A DNA stretch of 7,543 nt from Bradymonadales bacterium (GCA_947483645.1 CANKLS010000056.1:1-7543); one strand, 5' to 3'; counted from the stretch's first letter, positions 1 to 7,249 are shown. A program made the numbers and translations. Notes: generated by a model from the letters alone, not told the origin.

Positions 1-2337
1 CTCGCCTCCGGCAACCTCGACTGCAGCGGAGACCGGGTCGTTGTCTGCGGCCAGTTCGACGCCGACAGCTGCCTCGACCTCTCCACCGAAACGCTCTGCG
101 TTGCAGGCGAGAGCTGCATCGCGGGCGCCTGCGTCCCGAACAATGTCGCCCCGATCGCCGCCGCCGGCGCCGACCTCACGGGCGAGGTGAACCGCGACAT
201 CCCGCTCGATGGCTCCACCTCCTACGATCCCGACGGCGGCGTTCTCTTCTACGCATGGGGCTTCCTCTCTGCACCGCTTGTCGGCACCTTCGGCATCGTG
301 CCAACCGAGGGGCCACGGCCGGTCTTCCGCACCTCCGAGCCGGGCAACTACCGCATCGGACTCACGGTAACGGATAGCGGAGGGCTAACGGCCAACGACA
401 CGCTCGACATCGTGGTCACCCGTCCCGTTGTGAACCTCCCGCCCGTCGCAGTCGCCGGCGCAGACCAGACCGTCACGCTCAACACCGCGCTCCGCCTCGA
501 TGGCTCGTCCTCGTCCGACCCGGAATCAACCGCGCTCACCTACCGCTGGACCATCGTCTCGCAGCCCAGCGGCGCCGGCCTCTCCATCTCCTGCGCCACC
601 TCCGGCTGCTCGGTGACACTGGCCGCTGCCGGCGCCTATGTCTTCCGCCTCACGGTCACCGACGGCGGCGGCCTCACCGCAACCGACGATGTTACCATCA
701 CCGTCAGTTCGGCCCCCTGTCTGCTCTTCTCGGAGTATGTGGACGGCGTCTCGAGCAACAAGGCCTTCGAACTCTACAACTGCGGCACCGGCACCGTCGA
801 CCTCGCCGACTTCACGGTCTGCCTCTTCACCAACGGCTCGCTCCTCTGCACCACGGCAGCCTCCTTCTCAGGCACCCTGACTGCGGGCGATGTCTTCGCC
901 GTCTGCAACTCCGGCGCCGACCCGGCCGTCTTGCCCGCGTCGCGCTGTGACGCCTACTCACCTGCCACCAACTTCAACGGCGACGACCGGCTCGTTGTCT
1001 TCGAGGACCCCGCGCGCGACCGCCGTATCGATATCGGGGACAACCTCCTCGACGCCATCGGCCCGCTCGACGGCCCGCTTGTGCCACCGCTCGATGCTGC
1101 GGCCTCGCTGCAGCGCTGCAACCTTGCCCCCGCGCTCGCCGTGGGCAGCTGGACCTACGGCGACTGGTTCGCACCCAACGCTCTCCCCAACGACTTCTCC
1201 AACATCGGGATCCCGCCCGTTGCCACCGCCTGTCCTTCGGCCAACAGCCCGCCCGTGGCCGTGGGTGGCGCAGACCGCGACGCCTACGTCGGCGACCTGG
1301 TGACCCTCGACGCAAGCGGCTCTTACGACCTCGATGGCGACACGCTCTCCTACCGTTGGACAGCCGTCACGGCGCCGGCAGGATACCCCCTCCCCACGCT
1401 CTCCGGCACCGGCGCGAGCGTGAGCTTTTCGCCTTCGGCGGCAGGCAGCTACCAGTTCTCGCTCACCGTCACCGATGGTCGCGGAGGCTCCGACGCGCAG
1501 GTCGTCACCATTCGTACCACCATCTTCAACAGCGCCCCCGTCGCCATCGCAGGCGGCCCCGCCGTCGCGGCCCCCTCGACCACCGTCTACCTCGATGCGG
1601 CCTCTTCGTATGACCCCAACGGCGACCTGCTCACCTACACCTGGAGCTTCGACAGCCTCCCCTCCGGTAGCTTCGCCTCGTTCTCCAGCACGACCTCGGT
1701 CTACCCCACCTTCTACGCCGATGTCCTCGGAACCTACGTCGTGCGACTCACCGTGCGAGACCCCGCCGGTTTCACCAGCTCCGACACCCTCACCATCAGC
1801 GTCCAGACGACGAGCGGCTGCCTCCGCATCTCGGAATATCTGGAGGGAACCAGCCTCAACAAGGCGGTGGAACTCCACAACTGCGACACCCCTTCAGCGA
1901 GCCTCTCGGGCGTCTATCTCTGCGTTGTCACGAACACCGGGACCACCTGCTCCAACAACATTCCTCTCGCCGGCACCGTGGCTGCCGGAGGCACCCATGT
2001 GGTCTGCAACAGCGGTCTCACACTCGGTCTAGCCTCCTTCTGCAACCAGACCACGGGAGCTCTCAACTTCAACGGCGACGACCGTCTCTTGCTCTACCGC
2101 GACACCGACGCCACGGGCAGCTTCTCGGTCTCCGACGAGGTGCTCGACGCCTTCGGCGAGAGCGCCGTCATGCCGCTCGATATTGTGCCGCCGTGGGCCA
2201 ACCTGACCTTCCAGCGCTGCAACGTCGCCGCCTACACCGGCACAGGCACCTTCGTGCTAGAGAACTTCTACGCGGTCGCGGCCCTCGACGACTACGCTGG
2301 CTTCGGTATTGCCCCCACCTACGCCGGCTGCCCCTGA
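1..2337 (+). CDS. Secreted modular PKD / lamin-tail domain protein, 3' part (start outside window)
   Basis: The frame is open from base 1 to the TGA at 2335-2337, giving 778 visible residues; the gene starts upstream, so no signal peptide can be judged. Residues 1-47 are cysteine-rich (C8, C16, C24, C33, C39, C44), like the short extracellular Cys repeats of myxobacterial-type surface proteins. Then come four PKD-like beta-sandwich domains and two lamin-tail-like (LTD) domains in the order PKD1 (about 48-140), PKD2 (145-236), LTD1 (240-411), PKD3 (415-505), PKD4 (510-602), LTD2 (607-777). The PKDs start with N-x-x-P and carry the SxDP/DxDGD and LTVTD-type strands. Both LTDs have a SEY...NKA...E(L)YN/HN opening and a shared NFNGDDRL segment. 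No enzyme domain, C-terminal membrane helix or recognised sorting tail is seen; the protein ends with a Cys-Pro. An adhesive or structural extracellular role is inferred from the folds only. The domain calls are by eye; the exact function is unknown. Confidence 0.85.
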   Translation, partial: LASGNLDCSGDRVVVCGQFDADSCLDLSTETLCVAGESCIAGACVPNNVAPIAAAGADLTGEVNRDIPLDGSTSYDPDGGVLFYAWGFLSAPLVGTFGIVPTEGPRPVFRTSEPGNYRIGLTVTDSGGLTANDTLDIVVTRPVVNLPPVAVAGADQTVTLNTALRLDGSSSSDPESTALTYRWTIVSQPSGAGLSISCATSGCSVTLAAAGAYVFRLTVTDGGGLTATDDVTITVSSAPCLLFSEYVDGVSSNKAFELYNCGTGTVDLADFTVCLFTNGSLLCTTAASFSGTLTAGDVFAVCNSGADPAVLPASRCDAYSPATNFNGDDRLVVFEDPARDRRIDIGDNLLDAIGPLDGPLVPPLDAAASLQRCNLAPALAVGSWTYGDWFAPNALPNDFSNIGIPPVATACPSANSPPVAVGGADRDAYVGDLVTLDASGSYDLDGDTLSYRWTAVTAPAGYPLPTLSGTGASVSFSPSAAGSYQFSLTVTDGRGGSDAQVVTIRTTIFNSAPVAIAGGPAVAAPSTTVYLDAASSYDPNGDLLTYTWSFDSLPSGSFASFSSTTSVYPTFYADVLGTYVVRLTVRDPAGFTSSDTLTISVQTTSGCLRISEYLEGTSLNKAVELHNCDTPSASLSGVYLCVVTNTGTTCSNNIPLAGTVAAGGTHVVCNSGLTLGLASFCNQTTGALNFNGDDRLLLYRDTDATGSFSVSDEVLDAFGESAVMPLDIVPPWANLTFQRCNVAAYTGTGTFVLENFYAVAALDDYAGFGIAPTYAGCP
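142..1233 (+). repeat. Module A of an internal duplication (PKD-PKD-LTD), residues 48-411
   Basis: First copy of a three-domain unit inside the secreted protein: two PKD-like domains followed by one lamin-tail-like domain, 364 residues from N48 to C411. It matches module B in domain order, length and the spacing of the LTD cysteines. The LTD cysteines here are C240, C261, C274, C283, C302, C316, C373 and C411. PKD2 carries an extra close pair, C198 and C203, that is absent from the other PKD domains. The DNA has diverged strongly; the longest identity I noticed is 21 bases (969-989 against 2064-2084, over NFNGDDR), so this is an old duplication kept at the protein level. Confidence 0.75.
1243..2331 (+). 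repeat. Module B of an internal duplication (PKD-PKD-LTD), residues 415-777
   Basis: Second copy of the three-domain unit, 363 residues from N415 to C777, against 364 in module A. LTD cysteines are C607, C628, C641, C650, C669, C681, C740 and C777. The first four intervals (21, 13, 9, 19) are identical to those of module A; the last three differ by one or two residues (12, 59, 37 against 14, 57, 38). This points to duplication of the whole block followed by drift, with selection on a disulfide-type framework. Disulfide pairing itself is inferred, not seen. Confidence 0.75.
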
Positions 2338-2440
2338 CCGTCGCCCGTCCATCGGCCCGCAGCCCCTCGCATCCTTTGCAGGCGGCTCACTTTCGTGGCA
2401 GACTGCCGCTCCATGTTTCTCTTCGATTGACGGACCTCCG

Positions 2441-5296
2441 ATGACCGCGACTGCCTCTTGGAAGGACAGCATCCTTCTGCCCAAGACCGACTTTGCCATG
2501 AAGGCCGACCTCGCCATGCGTGAGCCGGAGCTGCAGAAGCGGTGGGAGACAGACCGGCTCTACCACCGGCTCCTCGAGGCCCGCGCGGCCAAGAAGAAGT
2601 TCGTCCTCCATGACGGCCCGCCCTACGCCAACGGCAGCATCCATCACGGCCACGCGCTCAACAAGGTCCTCAAAGACATCGTCATCAAGTACCAGACCCT
2701 TCAGGGCCACTGGTCGCCCAACGTGCCCGGCTGGGACTGCCACGGCCTGCCCATCGAGCAGAAGGTGGACGAAGAGCTCGGCGGCAAGAAGCGCGAACTC
2801 TCCGCCGTCGCTTTCCGCAAGCTCTGCCGCGCCTATGCCGAAAAGCACATCGCCATCCAGCGGGAGCAGTTCAAGCGGCTAAGCATCCTCGCCGAGTGGG
2901 AGCGGCCCTACAAGACGATGGACTACGGCTACGAGGCCTCGATTGTTCGTGAGCTCGGCCGATTCATGGAGAAGGGCTACGTCTTCAAGGGTCTCAAGCC
3001 GGTGCACTGGTCGTGGGCGGCCGCCTCGGCGCTTGCAGAGGCCGAGGTCGAGTACGAGGCCTACGATGCGCCGAGCGTCTATGTGCGCTTTGCCTTCGAC
3101 GCGGCGCCGGAGTGGCTCGCCAGCAAGGCGGGCGGGCGGGCCATCGACGTCGTCATCTGGACGACCACCCCGTGGACGCTGCCCTCCAACCTCGCCATCG
3201 TCCTGCATCCGGGTCTCGATTACGAGCTGCTCGCGCTCGACGACAAGAGCGCCATCGTCGTCGCCTCGGGCCTCAAGCCGGCTGTCTACGCCGCCTGTGG
3301 CCTGCCGGAGCTCGAGAGCCTCCACACCTTCAGGGGTGCCGAACTGGTCGGAACGCTCGAAGGCCCCCATCCGAAGCCCGAGGCGCGCCACCCCTTCATC
3401 GACCGAGGCTCGGTGCTGCTTCCCGCTGACTACGTCACGCTCGAGCAGGGCACGGGCTGCGTCCACACCGCGCCCGGCCACGGCGACGACGACTTCCAGA
3501 CCGGCCGCCGCTTCGGCCTGCCGCCGCTCTCGCCTATCAACAAGTATGGCAAGTATACCGACGAGGTGCCCGACTATGTCGGCAAGCATGTCTTCGAGGC
3601 CAACCCGCTGATTTCGGTCCGGCTCGAAGAGAGCGGCCGCCTGCTCAACAAGGCCGGCGAGAAGTATCACATCCCCCGCTACCCGCACTGCTGGCGCACC
3701 AAGAAGCCGCTCATCTTCCGCGCCACCGAGCAGTGGTTCATCGGCGTGGATCGCGGTGAACTCCGCACCCGCGCCCTGCGCGAGATTGGCGCCACTACCT
3801 GGATCCCCCACTGGGGTGAGAACCGCATCCGCGGCATGATCGAGGCGCGCCCCGACTGGTGCATCTCGCGCCAGCGCTCCTGGGGCGTCCCCATCCCGGC
3901 CTTCATGTGCGGCGGCTGCGGCAAAGAGATTGTGAGCCATCTCGTCGCCAACCATGTGGCCGACCTGACCGACACGCTCGGCTGCGATATCTGGTTCGAG
4001 CGCTCGGCGGCCGAGCTGGTCCCGGCCGGCTTCGTCTGCCCCCACTGCAGCGCTGCGCCCGAGCAGTTCGAGAAGGTCGAGGACATCCTCGATGTCTGGT
4101 TCGATTCCGGCGTGAGCTGGGCCGCCGTTCTGCGCGACCGCGAGGGCATCACCGAGCAGGCTGACCTCTACCTCGAGGGCTCCGACCAGCACCGCGGCTG
4201 GTTCCACACCTCGCTCCTGACCTCGGTTGCGCTCGACGACCGCGCCCCCTTCAAGGCGGTGCTGACCCACGGCTTCGTGGTCGATCAGTCGGGCCGCAAG
4301 TACTCCAAGTCGAGCCCCAACTTCGAGCCGCTCGAGCGCATCCTCGATGTCATGGGCGCCGATGTGCTCCGCCTCTGGGTTGCCTCCGTCGACTACCGCA
4401 ACGACGTCGTCCTCACCCCCGGCCTGCTCCAGCAGGTGGGCGAGTCCTACCGCAAGATTCGCAACACCATCCGCTTCCTGCTGGGCAACCTCCACGACTT
4501 CAACCCCGCGGAGCAGCCCCTCGCAACCGCCGCGCTGACCGACCTCGATCGCTGGGCGCTCGCCAAGACGCAGGACTACATCGGCAAGCTCCGGACGGCC
4601 TACGACAGCTACGAGTTCCATGCCGCCTACCACGCTACCTTGGAGTTTTGCGGCGGCGTGCTGAGCGCGGTCTACCTCGACGTCCTCAAAGACCGCCTCT
4701 ACTGCAACGACCCTGCCGACCCGGCGCGCCGCGCCTCGCAGACCGTCATCTACGAGGTGCTGCGTGCCCTCGTCATCGGCGTCGCCCCTATCCTCAGCTT
4801 CACCGCTGAGGAGGCCTGGGCAGCCATGCCGCGCCGCGCCGGCGAGCAGGATTCGGTCTTCTTTGCAGACTTCCCCGCAGCCGACCCGTCGCTCGCCGTT
4901 GTGCCCGCCGGCTTCATCCGGCTGCTCGAGAAGCGGGGCGAGGTGCAGGAGCAGATTGAGGCCCGCCGCCCGAAGAAGAAGGGCGAGCGCGAGCCCGGCC
5001 AGATCGGCTCCTCCCAAGAGGCCGTCGTCACGCTCACCATTCCCGCCGAAGAGGCGGCCACCTACGCGGCCCGCGCCGAAGAGCTCGCCGAACTCTTCAT
5101 CGTCTCGGAGGTCAAGGTGGCGCTCGGCAGCTGGGCCGTCTCCGTCGACACCGCCACGACCCACCGCTGCGCCCGTTGTTGGAACCACCGGGAATCTGTG
5201 GGCAGCCGCGCGGCGTTTCCTGACCTCTGCGGCCGCTGCGCCGACGTTGTCGAAGCCCACCCTGAACTCATCCCGGCGCCTTCCGCCGAGCCCTAA
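2441..5296 (+). CDS. ileS: Isoleucyl-tRNA synthetase
   Basis: Cytoplasmic class I synthetase that charges tRNA-Ile using ATP; 951 residues, close to the E. coli length (938). The ATG at 2441 is chosen because the N-terminal segment (LPKTDFAMKADLAMREP) matches the family start; no clear Shine-Dalgarno precedes it. Visible landmarks: ATP-binding HxGH at residues 68-71 (HHGH, after PPYANGS); the CP1 editing domain with WTTTPWTLP at 240-248 and HTAPGHGDDDF at 342-352 (H342 and D351 match the editing His and Asp); a CxxC pair at C490/C493 with C533/C536, probably zinc-binding; DVWFDSG and EGSDQHRGWF in the catalytic core; the second signature at K620-S624, read as KYSKS instead of the usual KMSKS; and a C-terminal zinc knuckle at C910/C913 with C930/C933. 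A short basic stretch (RRPKKKGER) lies in the C-terminal region. All catalytic and editing parts look complete, so it should be functional. It heads the block with lspA and lgt. Confidence 0.97.
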   Translation: MTATASWKDSILLPKTDFAMKADLAMREPELQKRWETDRLYHRLLEARAAKKKFVLHDGPPYANGSIHHGHALNKVLKDIVIKYQTLQGHWSPNVPGWDCHGLPIEQKVDEELGGKKRELSAVAFRKLCRAYAEKHIAIQREQFKRLSILAEWERPYKTMDYGYEASIVRELGRFMEKGYVFKGLKPVHWSWAAASALAEAEVEYEAYDAPSVYVRFAFDAAPEWLASKAGGRAIDVVIWTTTPWTLPSNLAIVLHPGLDYELLALDDKSAIVVASGLKPAVYAACGLPELESLHTFRGAELVGTLEGPHPKPEARHPFIDRGSVLLPADYVTLEQGTGCVHTAPGHGDDDFQTGRRFGLPPLSPINKYGKYTDEVPDYVGKHVFEANPLISVRLEESGRLLNKAGEKYHIPRYPHCWRTKKPLIFRATEQWFIGVDRGELRTRALREIGATTWIPHWGENRIRGMIEARPDWCISRQRSWGVPIPAFMCGGCGKEIVSHLVANHVADLTDTLGCDIWFERSAAELVPAGFVCPHCSAAPEQFEKVEDILDVWFDSGVSWAAVLRDREGITEQADLYLEGSDQHRGWFHTSLLTSVALDDRAPFKAVLTHGFVVDQSGRKYSKSSPNFEPLERILDVMGADVLRLWVASVDYRNDVVLTPGLLQQVGESYRKIRNTIRFLLGNLHDFNPAEQPLATAALTDLDRWALAKTQDYIGKLRTAYDSYEFHAAYHATLEFCGGVLSAVYLDVLKDRLYCNDPADPARRASQTVIYEVLRALVIGVAPILSFTAEEAWAAMPRRAGEQDSVFFADFPAADPSLAVVPAGFIRLLEKRGEVQEQIEARRPKKKGEREPGQIGSSQEAVVTLTIPAEEAATYAARAEELAELFIVSEVKVALGSWAVSVDTATTHRCARCWNHRESVGSRAAFPDLCGRCADVVEAHPELIPAPSAEP

Positions 5297-5310
5297 CGCT
5301 CTTGCCTCAT

Positions 5311-5316
5311 GAGGGG
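5311..5316 (+). promoter_or_regulatory. Ribosome binding site deciding the TTG start of lspA
   Basis: GAGGGG sits six bases before the TTG at 5323. It favours that codon over the in-frame TTG at 5302, which would place this purine tract inside the coding region and add seven residues unlike an LspA N terminus. Confidence 0.7.
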
Positions 5317-5322
5317 TCTCCC

Positions 5323-6108
5323 TTGACGAAGAAATACATCATCCTGCTGCTCATCGTGGTCTTCGGCGTCGCGGCCGACTTGGTCACCAAGCAGCTTGCC
5401 ATTGACCATCTCGCCAGCCCCTACTGGGACCACACCTTTGTCCGAACCGTCCCGGCCGAGGCAGACGGCAAGACGCTCGAGGCATGGGCCGCAGAGGAGT
5501 TCGGCGTCACCGCCTCCGACGAAGATGCCCCGACCTTCTACATGAACACCTTCGCGCTCGGCGACGGCACCCGCGAGCCGCAGCGGCTCAATGCGGGCAC
5601 TGAGCTCAAGGCAGGCGAGCGGCTGCAGTTCCGCTACCGCGAAATCGAGGTGGTCCCCGGCTTCTGGCGCCACATCTACGTGCGCAACCACGGTGCTGCC
5701 TGGGGCATGTTCTCCAAGCATTCGGAGGCCTTCCGCATCCCCTTTTTCATCACCGTCAGCATCGTCGCGATGGGCTTCGTGATGAGCATCTTCCGCAAGC
5801 TCCGCGAAGACCAGTACCTACTCATCGTAACCCTCTCCTTCATTGTCGCCGGTGCCATTGGCAACTTCGTCGACCGCATGCGCTTCGGCTACGTCGTCGA
5901 CTTCATCGACTGGTATGTCGCCTGGGGCGGTCGCGACCGCCACTGGCCCACCTTCAACATTGCAGACGTCTGGATCAGCTGCGGCGTCACGCTGATGATC
6001 ATCCAGTCGCTCTTCGTGAAGGACCTCATTCCGGAGGGGACCACCGCGGCCGAGCCTGCCAAGGGGACGAACACGGCGGAACCGGCCTCCGACGAGCGGG
6101 AAGGGTAG
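5323..6108 (+). CDS. lspA: Lipoprotein signal peptidase (signal peptidase II), long form with inserted loop
   Basis: Inner-membrane aspartic protease that cuts the signal peptide of diacylglyceryl-modified prolipoproteins. TTG start supported by GAGGGG at 5311-5316; 261 residues against the usual 160-170. TM1 is about residues 5-22, with the conserved D19 and K23 at its end; TM2 about 137-156; TM3 about 164-183; TM4 about 215-233. The catalytic pair is D193 (in VVDFID, after NFVDR) and D215 (in FNIAD). The substrate-side motif VRNHGAAWG (120-128) carries His where Thr or Tyr is usual. The extra length comes from about 75 residues (roughly 31-106) between TM1 and the VVPGFW segment at 110-115, predicted periplasmic, plus a hydrophilic tail after TM4 rich in Ala, Glu, Pro and Thr. 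The insert has no cysteine and no family I recognise. It follows ileS by 26 bases and precedes lgt by 7, so co-translation is likely. Confidence 0.95.
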   Translation: MTKKYIILLLIVVFGVAADLVTKQLAIDHLASPYWDHTFVRTVPAEADGKTLEAWAAEEFGVTASDEDAPTFYMNTFALGDGTREPQRLNAGTELKAGERLQFRYREIEVVPGFWRHIYVRNHGAAWGMFSKHSEAFRIPFFITVSIVAMGFVMSIFRKLREDQYLLIVTLSFIVAGAIGNFVDRMRFGYVVDFIDWYVAWGGRDRHWPTFNIADVWISCGVTLMIIQSLFVKDLIPEGTTAAEPAKGTNTAEPASDEREG

Positions 6109-6110
6109 GG
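6107..6110 (+). promoter_or_regulatory. Ribosome binding site for the GTG start of lgt
   Basis: AGGG overlaps the TAG stop of lspA (6106-6108) and lies five bases before the GTG at 6116. It supports that start, and so the long N-terminal form of Lgt, and suggests translational coupling with lspA. Confidence 0.55.
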
Positions 6111-6115
6111 CGCCC

Positions 6116-7249
6116 GTGTGGCCCGATCTCTTCGACCTGCTCGGCTTCCAGGCGGCAGGTCCGACCTTTGAGGTCATCCTCTGGTCCATCGCCCTCCTCA
6201 TCGGCGTCTGGCAGGCCGAGAGCGAGTGGCGCAGCAGCCGCGCCGGCGAGGTCAGCCCGCTAGGCTGGGCGCTCGCCCTTGGCCTCATCGGTTTCGGCCT
6301 CCGCCGCCTCTACGGAACTCTCCAGCAGGGCGAACTCTATCTGGGCGAAGATGGGCTCTCCATCGCGACCTACGGATTCCTTTACGCAGCCGGCTTCGGT
6401 ACCGCCGTGCTGCTGTCGCTCTGGCAGGCACGGAGTCGTGCCGCGCTCGGCGCACCGCCGCCGGCCAAGGTCATCGACCTGGCCCTCTGGATGCTCGTCG
6501 GCGGTGTCGTTGGCGCCCGCGCCTTGGGCTGGCTGACCACGCTCCCCGCGGCCCTCTCCGCCTGCTCTTCGCTCGGCAGCGATAGCCTCGAGTGCCGCGC
6601 CATCTTCCAGGTCTGGCACGGCCCCAACGTCTTCCTCGGCGGCTCCATCGGCTCCTTCATCGCAGGCGGAATCTGGTCACGCCGCGGCGGCCACTCGCTC
6701 GCCGCCGCCTGCGACACCGTCGCACCCGGCGTCGCCATCGGCCACGCCATCGGCCGCATCGGCTGCGTCGCCGCCGGCTGCTGCTACGGCGCCATGACGA
6801 ACGCCTCCATCGGGCTCTCCTACCCCATGGCCAGCCCCGCCTTTGCCGACCACTACAACCATGCCTCGGAGGCCGGTCGCGAGCAGCTCTCCACGCTCGG
6901 TCACAGCTTCGCCGTGCATCCGTCGCAGCTCTACGATGGCGGCGCCGAGCTGCTTATCTGCCTCTTCCTCATCGCTACGCCCTTCGGCCGCAACCTCACC
7001 GGTGGCCGCCGCTTCGCGCTCTGGGCCATCCTTTACGGCACGGCCCGCGTCATCACCGAGCTCTTCCGCGGCGACACCATCCGCGGCTACCTCGTCCGCA
7101 TCGACAGCCCCGGGCTCCGCGAGCTGCTCTCCATCGGCAACGACCTGCCCTCCTTCCTCACGACGAGCCAGGTCATCTCGCTCTCCATCATCGCGCTGGG
7201 CCTCTGGTGGTTCCGCCGCCCCGCTACGAAGGCCGACGCATCGCCTTGA
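6116..7249 (+). CDS. lgt: Prolipoprotein diacylglyceryl transferase with N-terminal extension
   Basis: Inner-membrane enzyme that transfers diacylglycerol from phosphatidylglycerol to the lipobox cysteine, the step before LspA. GTG start; 377 residues against 291 in E. coli. By eye alignment Y86 matches E. coli Y26, R214 matches R143 (GRIGC), G225 matches G154, Y307 and R311 match Y235 and R239, and HPSQLYD starts at H268, so the core active site is present. The signature reads GRIGC...GCCYG (C217, C222, C223), a cysteine-bearing form where E. coli has GRLGNFINGELWG. At the position of E. coli H103 there is L174 (in VFLGG). Before the usual first helix there are about 60 extra residues holding two hydrophobic stretches (about 20-33 and 50-65). 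Other membrane segments are about 86-104, 119-140, 172-188, 280-293, 299-317 and a final one ending at WWFRR. C150 and C160 lie in the loop after the 119-140 segment. The 3' end overlaps nfo on the other strand. Confidence 0.93.
   Translation: MWPDLFDLLGFQAAGPTFEVILWSIALLIGVWQAESEWRSSRAGEVSPLGWALALGLIGFGLRRLYGTLQQGELYLGEDGLSIATYGFLYAAGFGTAVLLSLWQARSRAALGAPPPAKVIDLALWMLVGGVVGARALGWLTTLPAALSACSSLGSDSLECRAIFQVWHGPNVFLGGSIGSFIAGGIWSRRGGHSLAAACDTVAPGVAIGHAIGRIGCVAAGCCYGAMTNASIGLSYPMASPAFADHYNHASEAGREQLSTLGHSFAVHPSQLYDGGAELLICLFLIATPFGRNLTGGRRFALWAILYGTARVITELFRGDTIRGYLVRIDSPGLRELLSIGNDLPSFLTTSQVISLSIIALGLWWFRRPATKADASP

Noticed and set aside
958..1878. A 306-codon open frame on the minus strand across the secreted protein
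   Set aside because: Composition is almost only Gly, Arg, Ala, Val and Glu, with no domain; the plus-strand frame explains the region with repeated domains.
2376..2404. Possible promoter for ileS (TTGCAG, 17 bases, CAGACT)
   Set aside because: Only three of six matches in each box. The promoter may lie in 2338-2440, but nothing there is convincing.
2382..2409. GCGGC/GCCGC inverted repeat and the short palindrome GGCAGACTGCC as a terminator after the secreted-protein gene
   Set aside because: The five-base stem has an 18-base loop, the inner palindrome has a one-base loop, and no T tract follows.
2413..2430. Five-codon upstream reading frame (MFLFD) before ileS
   Set aside because: No ribosome binding site, no isoleucine codons and no attenuator-type hairpin, so there is no support for a regulatory leader.
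2309..2440. Upstream TTG start that would lengthen IleRS by 44 residues
   Set aside because: The added part is rich in Pro, Ala and Ser, overlaps the secreted-protein gene and has no match to the IleRS N terminus; the ATG at 2441 fits the family.
2879..5260. A 793-codon open frame on the minus strand across ileS
   Set aside because: It is a shadow of the GC-rich codon pattern of ileS: low-complexity Ala/Gly/Val/Glu/Arg composition, no family resemblance, and the plus strand carries an unmistakable IleRS.
5302..5322. Alternative TTG start of lspA at 5302
   Set aside because: It would put the GAGGGG site inside the gene and add residues that do not fit LspA; the TTG at 5323 has correct spacing.
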